From: Comamonadaceae bacterium
GTDB taxonomy: Bacteria > Pseudomonadota > Gammaproteobacteria > Burkholderiales > Burkholderiaceae_C
Direction: 5' to 3'
DNA: 64,000 nucleotides
Assembly: GCA_027486755.1 (NCBI GenBank)
Contig: JAIXOM010000043.1
Coordinates: forward strand, 32,412 to 96,411
The translations under genes were made by a program, and so were the position numbers. The notes beneath the pieces were generated by a model, which worked only from the letters and a program-made list of their open reading frames with translations, did not search any database and was not told the DNA's origin. Shown in pieces: positions 1 through 9,217 of this stretch (its first letter is position 1; every line of letters starts with the position of its first letter).

Positions 1-516
1 GCCCGACATCAGGCCGACGAGACCGGCGAACAACTGGTTTTGCTCCAATGTCGGCCGCAGGATCATCACCACGCCTGCGAAGCTGGCCAGAACTGCCAGC
101 ATCAATGGGCCCTGTTGAGCACTTGGCTGGCCCAGGCGAAGGCCCAGCAACAACTGCCCTCCGATCAGGAAAGCGCCGATCCAGATGCTGCTCATGTAGT
201 TGAGCGTCATCGCGGTGGCCAGGGGCAGGGCGGCAATGGCGTAGTACCAGGCGCCCAGTGAGACCACGCCGCTGACGCTGCGCCAGGCATGGGCTGCGGG
301 CACTGGGGTGCGCCATTCGATCCGGCCCGCGCGCAATGCCGCACCCATGATGAGGGCGCTGATCAGCCCCCGGTAGAACACCAACTCGCCGGCCTGGAAA
401 TGGGCGCTGGCGTATTTGACGCACACGCCCATGGTGGCAAAGGCCAGGGAACCCAGCAGCATCCACAGGGCCGCCCGCCGCTGCTGGGCCTGCGCGGGTA
501 GGAGCAGTGGGCTCAA
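1..516 (-). CDS. EamA/DMT-family membrane transporter (partial, runs off left edge)
   Basis: Only the first 172 codons are in the window. The translation is hydrophobic, with successive membrane helices (LGSLAFATMGVCVKYAS, then a GELVFYRGLISALI motif) typical of the first half of EamA/RhaT-type drug/metabolite exporters, normally about 290-300 residues with ten helices. The start is taken as the TTG at 516, whose TTGA overlaps the stop of the upstream oxygenase gene. An internal ATG at about codon 19 is the alternative. The substrate cannot be inferred. Family call is firm, start moderate. Confidence 0.8.
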   Translation of the reverse strand, partial: MSPLLLPAQAQQRRAALWMLLGSLAFATMGVCVKYASAHFQAGELVFYRGLISALIMGAALRAGRIEWRTPVPAAHAWRSVSGVVSLGAWYYAIAALPLATAMTLNYMSSIWIGAFLIGGQLLLGLRLGQPSAQQGPLMLAVLASFAGVVMILRPTLEQNQLFAGLVGLMSG

Positions 517-1631
517 ATGCTCTGGGTGGTTTTGGTAGCGCCCATTTCCCGCCGGTACCACTCGTGAAAGTGCTGCATACCGTCTTCCATGGGGCTTTGA
601 TAGGGGCCGAACTCGTCGTCGCCGCGCTGCAGCAGGGCCAGTCGGCCAGCGTCCATGCGTTGGGCGATCTCGTCGTCTTCGACGCAGGTTTCTCTGTAGG
701 CGGCCTGCTGAGCCTCGACGAATTCGCGTTCGAAGGCGCAGATTTCTTCGGGGTAGTAGAACTCGATCAGGTTGAGCGTCTTGTTGGGCCCTTGCGGGTG
801 CAGGCTGCTGACCACCAGCACATGCGGATACCACTCCACCATGATGTGGGGGTAGTAGGTCAGCCAGATCGCGCCGTACTTGGGCGGCTCGCCTTTGCGG
901 TATTGCAGCACCACATCGTGCCATTTTTTGTAGACGTCGGTGCCGGGTTTGCCCAGCTTATCGGACACGCCTACCGTCTGTACCGAGTAATTGCGGCCCA
1001 TCTGCCAGCGCAGGTCGTCGCAGGTGACGAAGTTGCCCAGACCGGGGTGGAAGGGCCCGACGTGGTAGTCCTCCAGGTAGACCTCGATGAAGGTCTTCCA
1101 GTTGTAGTTGCATTCGTGCAACTGAACCCGGTCGAGCTGAAAGCCGGTGAAGTCCAGGTCACTCAAGGCGCCCATGCCGGCCAGATCGCCGGCGATGTCG
1201 CGGCCGGTGTCCTCGAAGATCAGGCCGTTCCACGCGGTGGTTTTGTAGCGGTTGAGGTTCAGGCAGGGGTCGGTCTGAAAATGCGGTGCGCCGATCAACT
1301 CGCCGGCGGTGTTGTAGGTCCAGCGGTGCAGCGGGCAGACGATATTGCTGCCCGTGTTGCCGCGCCCCTTGAGCATCACCGCCTGGCGGTGGCGGCAGAC
1401 GTTGGAGATCAATTCGATGCCGCTGGCGTTGCGCACCAGGGCCCGTCCTTCGGCTTCCTGGGGCAGGGCGTAAAAGTCGCCCACCTCGGGCACAGCCAGG
1501 GTATGACCGAGGTACTTCGGGCCGCGGGCGAACAGCTTTTGTTGCTCGCGCTCGTAGAGGGCCGGGTCGAAATAGCTGCTCACCGGCAGCTGGCTGGTCG
1601 CTTGCAGCAGTCGAAGGCTCAGATCGGACAT
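513..1631 (-). CDS. Rieske aromatic ring-hydroxylating oxygenase, alpha subunit
   Basis: A 372-residue protein with an N-terminal Rieske [2Fe-2S] domain: Cys79-x-His81 and Cys99-x2-His102. The mononuclear iron catalytic domain follows, with NWKTFIEVYLEDYH and FHPG giving candidate iron ligands His190 and His195. Such enzymes use O2 and electrons from a reductase to hydroxylate or demethylate aromatic or amine substrates. No reductase or ferredoxin gene adjoins, so the substrate is unknown. The longer reading frame begins at 1700, but homology starts at the ATG at 1631 (MSDLSLRLL). It overlaps the downstream EamA gene by 4 bases, suggesting coupled translation. Confidence 0.85.
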   Translation of the reverse strand: MSDLSLRLLQATSQLPVSSYFDPALYEREQQKLFARGPKYLGHTLAVPEVGDFYALPQEAEGRALVRNASGIELISNVCRHRQAVMLKGRGNTGSNIVCPLHRWTYNTAGELIGAPHFQTDPCLNLNRYKTTAWNGLIFEDTGRDIAGDLAGMGALSDLDFTGFQLDRVQLHECNYNWKTFIEVYLEDYHVGPFHPGLGNFVTCDDLRWQMGRNYSVQTVGVSDKLGKPGTDVYKKWHDVVLQYRKGEPPKYGAIWLTYYPHIMVEWYPHVLVVSSLHPQGPNKTLNLIEFYYPEEICAFEREFVEAQQAAYRETCVEDDEIAQRMDAGRLALLQRGDDEFGPYQSPMEDGMQHFHEWYRREMGATKTTQSI

Positions 1632-1820
1632 GGTGGAGGGCTGTAAAGCCGGCAAAGGCCATCGGGAGCTGCGCTGTGCCCCAAGGGCGCGCGCAGCCAA
1701 CTCTCATCTTTCGGCGGGGCCTAGCCCGCCCAAGAGGGCCAAAGATTGTACCCCCGAGGGTCCTCAGGTCCAGTTTGGCGGGGGCCTTGGGGGCGGAAGG
1801 GTGTCGCCCGCGGAACGATT

Positions 1821-1838
1821 TGACACATTGCTGTGTCA
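1821..1838. promoter_or_regulatory. 18-bp perfect inverted repeat upstream of xseB-ispA-dxs
   Basis: TGACACA-TTGC-TGTGTCA is a perfect 7-bp inverted repeat about 10 bp upstream of the predicted -35 box of the isoprenoid operon. It is placed as an operator for an unidentified dimeric regulator would be. It does not fit PpsR spacing (TGT-N12-ACA): the half-sites point outward. Function is inferred from position only. Confidence 0.4.
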
Positions 1839-1845
1839 GGCGCCC

Positions 1846-1873
1846 TTGGCAGCAAATCTGCAGAGCCTAGAAT
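1846..1873 (+). promoter_or_regulatory. Predicted sigma70 promoter of xseB-ispA-dxs
   Basis: TTGGCA (1846-1851), a 16-bp spacer and TAGAAT (1868-1873) each match the sigma70 consensus in 5 of 6 positions. The start point would be near 1880, about 25 bases before the xseB ATG. Prediction only. Confidence 0.5.
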
Positions 1874-1904
1874 GGTCGAGTCCTTAACTCAGGTGAAGAG
1901 CCCG

Positions 1905-2153
1905 ATGGCCATGCCAGAACCCAGTGATTCGAGTCCGTCCTTGCCTGTAGCGGCTGATTTCGAGTCGGCCATGCGTGAACTCGAGCAATTGGTGGCCCGC
2001 CTCGAGGGCGGCCAATTGGCCTTGGACCAGTTGCTGGGCAGCTACCAACGGGGCACCGAGTTGCTGAGTTTTTGCCGGGGCAAACTCAATGCTGTTGAAA
2101 ACCAGATCAAGGTGCTTGAAGGCGGTGAGCTCAAGCCCTGGTCGGCTGCGTGA
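1905..2153 (+). CDS. xseB: Exodeoxyribonuclease VII small subunit
   Basis: An 82-residue protein matching the XseB family: a short helical protein with the hallmark [15 protein letters not shown] followed by [15 protein letters not shown] and a C-terminal KVLEGG. With XseA it forms exonuclease VII, which degrades single-stranded DNA; xseA is not in the window. The start is set at ATG 1905, preceded by GAAGAG; a second ATG lies two codons on and a longer frame is open to 1833. The xseB-ispA-dxs order is a common proteobacterial arrangement, with ispA starting 12 bases downstream. Confidence 0.9.
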   Translation: MAMPEPSDSSPSLPVAADFESAMRELEQLVARLEGGQLALDQLLGSYQRGTELLSFCRGKLNAVENQIKVLEGGELKPWSAA

Positions 2154-2165
2154 GGGGAGTCCAAG

Positions 2166-3107
2166 TTGATACAAGCCCAAGCAAAGGCAGTCCAGGCGTG
2201 CGAGCCCTCAGCGGCCGGTTTTGACCTGGATTCCTGGATGACCGAGCAGTTGGCCGCGGTGGAGGCGGCCTTGGGGGCTTGGGTGGCGCCGGTGGGCAGC
2301 ACACCGCCTAGCCTGGCCGAGCCCATGCGCTATGCGGTGCTCGACGGCGGCAAGCGGCTTCGTCCTCTCTTGGTGCTGGCGGCCAGCCAGGCGGTGTCGG
2401 GCGAGCCTGAAGCGGCCATGCGTGCGGCCTGCGCGGTCGAGCTTATTCATGCCTATTCCTTGGTGCACGATGACATGCCCTGCATGGACAACGATGTCCT
2501 GCGCCGGGGCAAGCCCACGGTGCATGTGCGTTACGGCCAGGCCAGTGCCATGCTGGCAGGCGACGCGCTGCAGGCTTTGGCCTTTGAGCTGCTGACTCCC
2601 GAGGGCGGCTTGGTACCTATGGCGATGCAGGCCAGCCTGTGCCGCATGCTGGCGCGGGCCGCTGGCGGGCAGGGCATGGCCGGCGGCCAGGCCATCGATC
2701 TGGCCAGCGTCGGGCTGGCCATCAGCTCCGAGCAACTGCACGAGATGCACAAGCTCAAGACGGGGGCCTTGTTGCTGGCCAGTGTGATGATGGGCGCGGC
2801 CTGCGGCTCGCCGAGTGCGCAGGCGCAGGCTGCCCTGAGCGACTACGGCGCGGCCATGGGCTTGGCCTTCCAGGTGGTTGACGACATTTTGGATGTGACC
2901 GCTGATTCGCAGACGCTGGGCAAGACGGCCGGCAAGGATGCCGCCCAGGACAAGCCGACCTTCGTCTCACTCATGGGTTTGCAGGCCTCGCGCAATTACG
3001 CGCAGGAGCTGCTGTCACAGGCCCAAGCGAGCTTGCGTCACAGTCAGCTGCCAGACACCAGAGCCCTGTGGGCGCTGGCCGATAAATTGGTTCACCGCGC
3101 GTTTTGA
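2166..3107 (+). CDS. ispA: Farnesyl/geranyl diphosphate synthase (polyprenyl synthetase)
   Basis: A 313-residue trans-prenyltransferase that condenses IPP with allylic diphosphates to give farnesyl diphosphate, the precursor for quinones, undecaprenyl-PP and carotenoids. Both Mg-binding aspartate motifs are visible: LVHDDMPCMDND (first) and FQVVDDILD (second). It also has the GGKRLRPLL substrate loop. The start is TTG 2166, six bases after AGGGGAG. It lies between xseB and dxs in one operon. It is distinct from the crtE-encoded homologue at about 55 kb, which probably makes geranylgeranyl diphosphate. Confidence 0.93.
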   Translation: MIQAQAKAVQACEPSAAGFDLDSWMTEQLAAVEAALGAWVAPVGSTPPSLAEPMRYAVLDGGKRLRPLLVLAASQAVSGEPEAAMRAACAVELIHAYSLVHDDMPCMDNDVLRRGKPTVHVRYGQASAMLAGDALQALAFELLTPEGGLVPMAMQASLCRMLARAAGGQGMAGGQAIDLASVGLAISSEQLHEMHKLKTGALLLASVMMGAACGSPSAQAQAALSDYGAAMGLAFQVVDDILDVTADSQTLGKTAGKDAAQDKPTFVSLMGLQASRNYAQELLSQAQASLRHSQLPDTRALWALADKLVHRAF

Positions 3108-3146
3108 CGCGGCTTAGTCTTTCAAACGCATCTCAAGGAGCAGACC

Positions 3147-5030
3147 ATGCATCCCTTGCTTGAAACCATCAACAGCCCGGCTGATCTGCGTCGGCTCAAG
3201 CGCGCCGAATTGGGCCCGCTGGCCAAGGAACTCCGGTCTTGTTTGCTGCAAAGCGTCTCGCGCACCGGCGGCCATCTGAGCTCCAACCTGGGCACGGTCG
3301 AGCTCACGGTGGCTCTGCACTACGTCTTCAACACGCCCGAGGACAGGCTGGTCTGGGACGTGGGCCACCAGACCTATCCGCACAAAATCCTGACCGGCCG
3401 GCGCGAGCGCATGCCCACGCTGCGCCAGTTCGGTGGCCTGTCTGGCTTTCCGCGCCGCGACGAAAGCGAGTACGACACTTTCGGCACCGCGCATTCGTCG
3501 ACCTCGATTTCGGCCGCCTTGGGCATGGCCATGGCGGCCAAGCAAAAGGGCGAGCAGCGCCACTCGGTGGCCATCATTGGTGATGGCGCCATGACCGCCG
3601 GCATGGCTTTTGAGGCGCTGAACAACGCCGGCGTGACCGACTGCCGCCTGCTGGTGATCCTCAACGACAACGACATGAGCATCAGCCCGCCGGTGGGCGC
3701 GCTCAATCGCTACCTGGCGCAGCTCATGAGTGGCCAGTTTTACGCCGCTGCCAAGAGCGTGGGCAAGCAGGTGCTCAAGAATGCGCCGCCGCTGTTTGAA
3801 CTGGCCAAGCGCCTGGAAGCCCATGCCAAGGGCATGGTGGTGCCGGCCACGCTGTTTGAGGCCTTCGGTTTCAACTACATCGGCCCGATCGATGGGCACG
3901 ACCTTGACTCGCTGATCCCCACGCTGGAAAACATCAAGCACCTCAAAGGCCCGCAGTTCCTGCATGTGGTGACCAAGAAAGGTCAGGGCTACCAACTGGC
4001 CGAGGCCGATCCGATTGCCTATCACGGCCCGGGTAAGTTTGACCCGGCTGTGGGCCTGACCAAGCCGGCCACCGCGCCCAAGCAGACCTTCACCCAGGTT
4101 TTTGGCCGTTGGCTGTGCGACATGGCCGAGCAGGACAAGCGTCTGGTGGGCATCACGCCGGCCATGCGCGAGGGCTCGGGCATGGTGGAGTTTCACCAGC
4201 GCTTCCCCGAGCGCTACCATGACGTGGGCATTGCCGAGCAGCATGCGGTGACTTTTGCCGCCGGCATGGCCTGCGAGGGTCTCAAGCCGGTGGTGGCGAT
4301 TTACTCGACCTTCCTGCAGCGCGGCTACGACCAGCTGATCCATGACGTGGCCCTGCAAAACCTGCCGGTGGTGTTTGCGCTGGACCGGGCCGGCCTGGTG
4401 GGCGCCGACGGTGCCACCCATGCTGGTAACTACGACATTCCCTACATCCGCTGCATTCCCAATATGGCGCTGGCCTGCCCGGCCGACGAAAAGGAATGCC
4501 GGCAGTTGCTCAGCAGCGCTTTCGAGCAGAACCACCCGGTAGCGGTGCGCTATCCGCGTGGCGCCGGCGCTGGCGTGGCCACCGAGCCGGGTTTGCAGGC
4601 TCTGCCCTACGGCAAGGGCGAAATCCGCCTGCAGGGCCGGGGTGTGGCGATCCTGGCCTTCGGCACCTTGCTCTACCCGGCCCTGGAAGCGGCGCGCAAG
4701 CTGGGCATCACGGTGGTCAATATGCGCTGGGCCAAGCCGCTCGATGCCGAACTGCTGATGCAGGTGGCCAGCGCGCACGAGGCCCTTGTGACGGTGGAAG
4801 AGGGCGCGGTGATGGGGGGCGCGGGCAGCGCGGTGAGCGAGGCGCTGGCGCAGGCCGGCATCAGCCTGCCGCTGTTGCACCTGGGTCTGCGTGACGAATT
4901 CATCGAGCATGGCGATCCTGCCCTGCTGCTGGCCCGCCAGGGGCTTGATGCGGCTGGCATCGAGGCTTCGGTGCGCGAGCGCTTTGCGCCTGTGCTGGCC
5001 GCCAAGGCCAGCCTCAAGTCGGTGGCCTGA
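3147..5030 (+). CDS. dxs: 1-deoxy-D-xylulose-5-phosphate synthase
   Basis: A 627-residue, full-length thiamine-diphosphate enzyme that condenses pyruvate with glyceraldehyde 3-phosphate, the entry step of the MEP isoprenoid pathway. Visible signatures are [17 protein letters not shown] near the N-terminus, the [18 protein letters not shown] thiamine/Mg motif (about residues 147-164), and the transketolase-type [15 protein letters not shown] segment. The start ATG has AAGGAG seven bases upstream. Its place beside ispA and in the same window as the photosynthesis cluster fits a role supplying carotenoid and phytyl precursors. Confidence 0.97.
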   Translation: MHPLLETINSPADLRRLKRAELGPLAKELRSCLLQSVSRTGGHLSSNLGTVELTVALHYVFNTPEDRLVWDVGHQTYPHKILTGRRERMPTLRQFGGLSGFPRRDESEYDTFGTAHSSTSISAALGMAMAAKQKGEQRHSVAIIGDGAMTAGMAFEALNNAGVTDCRLLVILNDNDMSISPPVGALNRYLAQLMSGQFYAAAKSVGKQVLKNAPPLFELAKRLEAHAKGMVVPATLFEAFGFNYIGPIDGHDLDSLIPTLENIKHLKGPQFLHVVTKKGQGYQLAEADPIAYHGPGKFDPAVGLTKPATAPKQTFTQVFGRWLCDMAEQDKRLVGITPAMREGSGMVEFHQRFPERYHDVGIAEQHAVTFAAGMACEGLKPVVAIYSTFLQRGYDQLIHDVALQNLPVVFALDRAGLVGADGATHAGNYDIPYIRCIPNMALACPADEKECRQLLSSAFEQNHPVAVRYPRGAGAGVATEPGLQALPYGKGEIRLQGRGVAILAFGTLLYPALEAARKLGITVVNMRWAKPLDAELLMQVASAHEALVTVEEGAVMGGAGSAVSEALAQAGISLPLLHLGLRDEFIEHGDPALLLARQGLDAAGIEASVRERFAPVLAAKASLKSVA

Positions 5031-5088
5031 GATGACCCGCGCGCCGCTGGCCAGGCTGTGGCCTGGGCCGCGCTGGGGCTGATACGGC

Positions 5089-6360
5089 ATGACGAGCTTT
5101 GCGGGCCGAGCGCCCTTGCCGGCCTTGAGCGATACCCGGCAATGGCTGGCTACGCCGCTGGTGCGCCACGCTGGCCGGGAGGTGCTTTCGCTGGCACTGA
5201 TGGACGCGCGCAATCACACCCTGCGGCTGATGGAGGTGTTCGAGCAGGCTCAGGGCTGGTCGGATGTGCCCTCGGCGCAGTGCCCCTCGGTGACCGGCTT
5301 GCTTGGCCGCATCGCCTGGTTTCAGGAGCGCTGGATTTTGCGCAATCTGCAGCGCCATTTGGGCGCTCGGTGCGAACCTGACGCTCCCCGACTCGCGCCG
5401 CTGCAACCGGAGGCTGACGCTTGGTGGGAAGACCCGAACGAGCCGGCGATGCTCAGCGGGCGGCCCGGCCTGGCCGACTTGCGGGCCGATCTGTTGCAGA
5501 TTCTGGAGTCCACCCTGGACCTGCTGGCCTTGGCGCCCGAGACCGACGAGGGCCTGTACTTTTTCCGCCTGGCCTTGCACCATGAAGACCTGCAGGGCGA
5601 GCGCCTGCTGCAGTGCATGCAGGCTGCGGGGCTGCGACTTGCCCGCGATGGAGTGCAGGCCTTGACCCCGCGCGCCTTTGCGCCGCGCGAACCGCTGCTG
5701 CTGCCGGCCACCCGGGCCCGCCTGGGCAGCGAGGGGCCGGGTTTCGCTTTTGACAATGAGCAGCCTGCCCACAGCCTGTCGGTGCCTGAATTCGAAATCG
5801 ACGCCCAAGCGGTCAGCTGGGGCCAATTCGTGGAGTTCGTCGACGATGGGGGCTATGACCGCCAGGACCTGTGGCTGCCCGCGGGCTGGGCCTGGCTGCA
5901 GGCCTTGGCGCAGGGCGAGGGCCGCCGCGGACCGCGCTATGTGGAGCAATTGGGCGCGGCCAGTGGCGCTGTCACCCAGGTTCGATTCGGCCAAGCCACG
6001 CGTCAGGCAGCGGGGCAGCCGGTGATGCACCTGAGCTGGTGGGAGGCCGATGCCTGGTGCCGTTGGGCCGGTCGGCGGCTGCCCTTTGAGTCCGAATGGG
6101 AAGTGGCCGCACTCAATGCGAGTGGGCGCGGCTTTACCTGGGGCGATGTGTGGGAATGGACCACCAGCAGTTTTTTTCCCTATGAGGGTTTTGTCAGCGG
6201 CCCGGACGCCGCCTATTCGCAAAGTGGCTTTGGCCGCACCAAGGTACTGCGTGGCGGTTCGCGGGCGAGCGCAGCGCGGCTGAAGTCGCCGCGCTTTAGG
6301 AACTTTGCGCCGCCTGAGGCCGACGCGCTGTTTTGCGGCTTTCGATCCTGCGCCTTGTGA
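5089..6360 (+). CDS. EgtB/SenA-like nonheme-iron sulfoxide/selenoxide synthase family protein
   Basis: A 423-residue two-domain protein: an N-terminal DinB-like helical bundle (about 1-180) and a C-terminal FGE-sulfatase/SUMF1 domain (about 225-423) with WWEADAWCRWAGRRLPFE, VWEWTTSSFFPYEGF and VLRGGS. This is the layout of EgtB and of selenoneine synthase SenA, which join a thiol or selenol to histidine betaine using O2. The EgtB iron motif HxxxHxE reads His165-x3-Gln169-x-Glu171 here, so one expected His is Gln; His43 is another candidate ligand. No egtD, senB or senC homologue adjoins, so the substrate is undecided. Confidence 0.7.
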   Translation: MTSFAGRAPLPALSDTRQWLATPLVRHAGREVLSLALMDARNHTLRLMEVFEQAQGWSDVPSAQCPSVTGLLGRIAWFQERWILRNLQRHLGARCEPDAPRLAPLQPEADAWWEDPNEPAMLSGRPGLADLRADLLQILESTLDLLALAPETDEGLYFFRLALHHEDLQGERLLQCMQAAGLRLARDGVQALTPRAFAPREPLLLPATRARLGSEGPGFAFDNEQPAHSLSVPEFEIDAQAVSWGQFVEFVDDGGYDRQDLWLPAGWAWLQALAQGEGRRGPRYVEQLGAASGAVTQVRFGQATRQAAGQPVMHLSWWEADAWCRWAGRRLPFESEWEVAALNASGRGFTWGDVWEWTTSSFFPYEGFVSGPDAAYSQSGFGRTKVLRGGSRASAARLKSPRFRNFAPPEADALFCGFRSCAL

Positions 6361-6413
6361 CGCACCGCTAGACTCTCGGTCCCGGTCGGCTGTATCCGCG
6401 CCGGTGTTGAACC

Positions 6414-7169
6414 ATGAATACCCTCTACGACAGCGTGCTGGCCGCCCTGGGCCTGATGGCAGCGTTCGATCCGCAGCTGGTATCGATCGCGCTGCGTTCG
6501 CTGGCCGTCAGCGGCTTGGCCTGCCTGCTGGCTTGTCTGATCGGTCTGCCGCTGGGCGGCTTGCTGGCGGTGCTGCGGTTTTCGGGGCGCGGTGCGGTGC
6601 TGGCCTGCCTCAATACCTTGTTGGCCTTGCCCTCGGTGGTGGTCGGGCTGCTGGTCTACCTGCTGCTGTCACGCTCCGGCCCGTTGGGCTTTCTGGGCTG
6701 GTTGTTCTCCTTTCAGGCCATGGTGCTCGCGCAGACCGTGTTGGTGCTTCCGGTGGTGGTGGCGCTGACGCGCCAGTTGGTCGAAGACGCCGATGCCGAT
6801 CATGGCGAGGCCCTACGCTCCATGGGCGCCGGCCCTTTTGGGCGTGGTCTGATCCTGCTGTGGGACGAGCGCCATGCGCTGGCCACGGTCGTGTTGACCA
6901 GCTTCGGCCGTGCGATCTCTGAGGTCGGGGCGGTGATGGTAGTGGGCGGCAATATTGAGGGGTTTACCCGCGTCATGACCACCGCCATCGCGCTCGAAAC
7001 CAGCAAGGGCGACCTGCCGCTGGCGCTGGCCCTGGGCTTGGTGCTGCTGATGGTGGTGCTCGTGCTCAATGTGCTGCTCGGTGTGCTGGCACGTTGGCGC
7101 CGCCGCCTTGGTGGACGGGCGTCGTCGTCTGCCGATCCCCATGCTTGGGCCCAGGCAGGCCCTAGATGA
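6414..7169 (+). CDS. tupB: Tungstate ABC transporter, permease
   Basis: A 251-residue inner-membrane permease with five or six hydrophobic segments and the permease loop (EALRSMGAGPFGRGLILL, about residues 139-156) that contacts the ATPase. EVGAVMVVGGNIEGFTR is characteristic of TupB/WtpB-type tungstate and molybdate permeases. It overlaps tupC by 4 bases. The three genes together give an oxyanion importer; tungstate rather than molybdate is inferred from the TupA partner. It lies about 4 kb from the cox-type molybdenum hydroxylase genes that need a metal-pterin cofactor. Confidence 0.85.
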   Translation: MNTLYDSVLAALGLMAAFDPQLVSIALRSLAVSGLACLLACLIGLPLGGLLAVLRFSGRGAVLACLNTLLALPSVVVGLLVYLLLSRSGPLGFLGWLFSFQAMVLAQTVLVLPVVVALTRQLVEDADADHGEALRSMGAGPFGRGLILLWDERHALATVVLTSFGRAISEVGAVMVVGGNIEGFTRVMTTAIALETSKGDLPLALALGLVLLMVVLVLNVLLGVLARWRRRLGGRASSSADPHAWAQAGPR

Positions 7170-7855
7170 GTCCGATGCTGTTTGAGTTGGACCAAGTCGG
7201 TGTGCGTTTCGGCGCGGCCTGGGCGCTGCGCGATTGCACGCTGCGCATTGAGGCGGGCGAGTCCGTCGCCCTGGTGGGCGGCAACGGAAGCGGCAAGAGC
7301 ACCTTGCTGCGCTGCCTGCACGGCTTGCAAGAGGTCAGCGCCGGGCGCATGGCGCGCGCACCGGTGCCCCAGGCGATGGTGTTTCAGCGCCCCTTTGTGC
7401 TGCGCAGCAGCGCGCGCAGCAATATTGCGCTGGCGCTGTGGCTGCGCGGTGTGCCCTGGCGCCAGGGCCTCGAGCGAGCCGCTGCCGCCCTTGAGCGGGT
7501 GGGTCTGGCCCAGCAGGCCAGGTGCAACGCGCGCACGCTTTCGGGCGGCCAGCAGCAGCGCCTGGCGCTGGCACGCGCCTGGGCGCTGCAGGCGCAGGTG
7601 CTGCTGCTCGACGAGCCCACCGCTGCCCTGGATCCGGCCGGCAAGCGCGAGGTTGAACACTTGATGGCTCAGTTCGCCCAAGCCGGCATGACGCTGATTT
7701 TTGCCAGTCACAATCTCGGCCAGGTTAAGCGCTTGGCCGATCGGGTGCTCTACCTCGAAGATGGCCGCTTGCAGGTCGATTGGCCTGCGCAGCGTTTTTT
7801 CAGCGATCGGCTGCCCGATGGGGCGGCAGCTTTTCTCAAAGGGGAGTCGGTTTGA
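7166..7855 (+). CDS. tupC: Tungstate ABC transporter, ATP-binding protein
   Basis: A 229-residue ABC ATPase with Walker A GGNGSGKST (38-46), the signature LSGGQQQRLALARAWA and Walker B VLLLDEPTAALD, followed by the switch His in FASHN. It powers TupB. It overlaps tupB by 4 bases upstream and tupA (TTGA) by 4 bases downstream, so the three proteins are probably made in step. No extra C-terminal MOP/TOBE domain is seen, unlike ModC. Confidence 0.88.
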   Translation: MSPMLFELDQVGVRFGAAWALRDCTLRIEAGESVALVGGNGSGKSTLLRCLHGLQEVSAGRMARAPVPQAMVFQRPFVLRSSARSNIALALWLRGVPWRQGLERAAAALERVGLAQQARCNARTLSGGQQQRLALARAWALQAQVLLLDEPTAALDPAGKREVEHLMAQFAQAGMTLIFASHNLGQVKRLADRVLYLEDGRLQVDWPAQRFFSDRLPDGAAAFLKGESV

Positions 7856-8679
7856 AACGCTTGTGGTGGGCTTTTGTGTGCGCCTGGATCGCGCTGCCAG
7901 CGGCGCTGGCTCAGGTTCCGGCCATCGTGCTGGCCTCGACCACCTCGACCGAGCAGTCCGGTTTGTTCGCCCATCTTTTGCCCCAGTTCCAGCGGGCCAC
8001 GGGCATTACGGTCAAGGTGGTGGCGGTGGGCTCAGGCCAGGCCATTGACATGGCCCGTCGGGGCGACGCCGATGTGCTGCTGGCCCATGATCCGCCGGCC
8101 GAAGAGCGGCTGGTGGCCGAGGGCTTTGCGCTGCGGCGCATGCCGGTGATGTACAACGACTTCGTGCTGATTGGGCCGGCGGCCGACCCGGCACGCGCGC
8201 GCGGCGGCGATATCGTGCAGGCCTTGCGGCAGGTTCGCGATCAGCGCGCCCTGTTCGTCTCGCGCGGCGACCGCAGCGGCACCCATGCGGCCGAGCTGCG
8301 TTTTTGGCAGCAGGCCCAGGTCGACGTCGCTGCGCTGGCCGCCTACAGGGCCTGCGGCTGCGGCATGGGTCCGGCGCTCAACATGGCCGCCAGCTTGGAC
8401 GCTTACACACTGGCCGATCGCGGCACCTGGCTGGCTTTTGGCAACCGAGCCGCTCTGGCCCTGCTGGTCGAGGGCGACCGGCGTTTGTTCAATCCCTACG
8501 GGGTGATGGCGGTCAATCCGGCGAAGCACCCGCATGTCAAGCATGCGCAGGCGCAGCAGTTTGTCGACTGGATGACCGGGGCGGCCGGTCAGGCTGCGAT
8601 CGCTGCTTTTCGCATTGGCGGGCAGCCCCTGTTTTTTCCGAACGCGACCCCCGTCCCCAAGGTCTCTAAAAGCCCCTGA
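7852..8679 (+). CDS. tupA: Tungstate-binding periplasmic protein
   Basis: A 275-residue periplasmic binding protein starting at TTG 7852 with GGGGAG upstream; the frame is open further 5' but the signal peptide (KRLWWAFVCAWIALPAALAQ) sets this start. Oxyanion contacts of the TupA family are visible: LASTTSTEQSGLF near the mature N-terminus, SRGDRSGTH in the middle, and the CGCGMGPALNMAA segment in place of the usual GQGMGxTL. It delivers tungstate (possibly molybdate or vanadate) to TupBC. Confidence 0.87.
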   Translation: MKRLWWAFVCAWIALPAALAQVPAIVLASTTSTEQSGLFAHLLPQFQRATGITVKVVAVGSGQAIDMARRGDADVLLAHDPPAEERLVAEGFALRRMPVMYNDFVLIGPAADPARARGGDIVQALRQVRDQRALFVSRGDRSGTHAAELRFWQQAQVDVAALAAYRACGCGMGPALNMAASLDAYTLADRGTWLAFGNRAALALLVEGDRRLFNPYGVMAVNPAKHPHVKHAQAQQFVDWMTGAAGQAAIAAFRIGGQPLFFPNATPVPKVSKSP

Positions 8680-8750
8680 GCAATCGGCTGATTCTCGTTA
8701 TCCCCCCCTCAAGCCGGGGTTGGTGGCGGTGCTTCTAAAATCGGTGCTCC

Positions 8751-9095
8751 ATGACGCTTGCTCGCTTGTTCGAACGCCTCAAAGGCTTGGCCCTGTGCCT
8801 GAGCCTGTTGGCTTTGTGCTCGGCGCTCATGGCGCCGGCATCGGCGCTGGCACAGGAGGCAGGGTCGGGCAAGTGGTCGGGGCTGTGCGCCGCCGCAGTG
8901 CCCGACTCGCACGGCCAAGCCGACGACGACCACTGCGGCTTGTGCCTGCTGCCCGCTCTGGCCTTGCCGGGGCTCGATCGCACACCGGCCCCGCTTGCCG
9001 ATTCAGCGGCCGATCCGCAGCGCTTGCCCCGCTCGCTGCGGCCGGTGCAGCAGTCGGCGCGGCCTTCGATTCGCGGCCCGCCCCACACGCTCTGA
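8751..9095 (+). CDS. DUF2946-like secreted Cys/His protein
   Basis: A 114-residue small protein with an N-terminal hydrophobic signal/anchor (about 8-35) and a HCGLCLLPAL motif after an Asp-rich stretch (DDDHC). The layout matches DUF2946 proteins, found beside copper-handling genes in proteobacteria, which suggests metal binding. Immediately downstream are YcnI and PCuAC family genes, supporting a copper role. Family call is by pattern and context; function is not established. Confidence 0.6.
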   Translation: MTLARLFERLKGLALCLSLLALCSALMAPASALAQEAGSGKWSGLCAAAVPDSHGQADDDHCGLCLLPALALPGLDRTPAPLADSAADPQRLPRSLRPVQQSARPSIRGPPHTL

Positions 9096-9217
9096 AGCGC
9101 TCGCCCGGCTTGCCTCGCGCCGGCGTTTGAACTTGACTCGTGTGTGATCGGGCGCTGTTCGCCCGCTCGCGTTGATTCCTGGGCCGACACACCGGCCTTC
9201 CTTCTGAGAGCTTACCC

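Noticed and set aside
507..1646. A 379-codon open frame on the plus strand
   Set aside because: It is antisense to the Rieske oxygenase, whose Cys/His ligands show the true frame.
1821..1838. Inverted repeat as a standard PpsR box
   Set aside because: Half-sites face outward and the TGT-N12-ACA spacing is not met.
3114..5213. A 699-codon open frame on the minus strand
   Set aside because: It is the antisense shadow of dxs in GC-rich DNA; it has no recognisable domain, is His/Gln/Arg rich, and dxs is certain.
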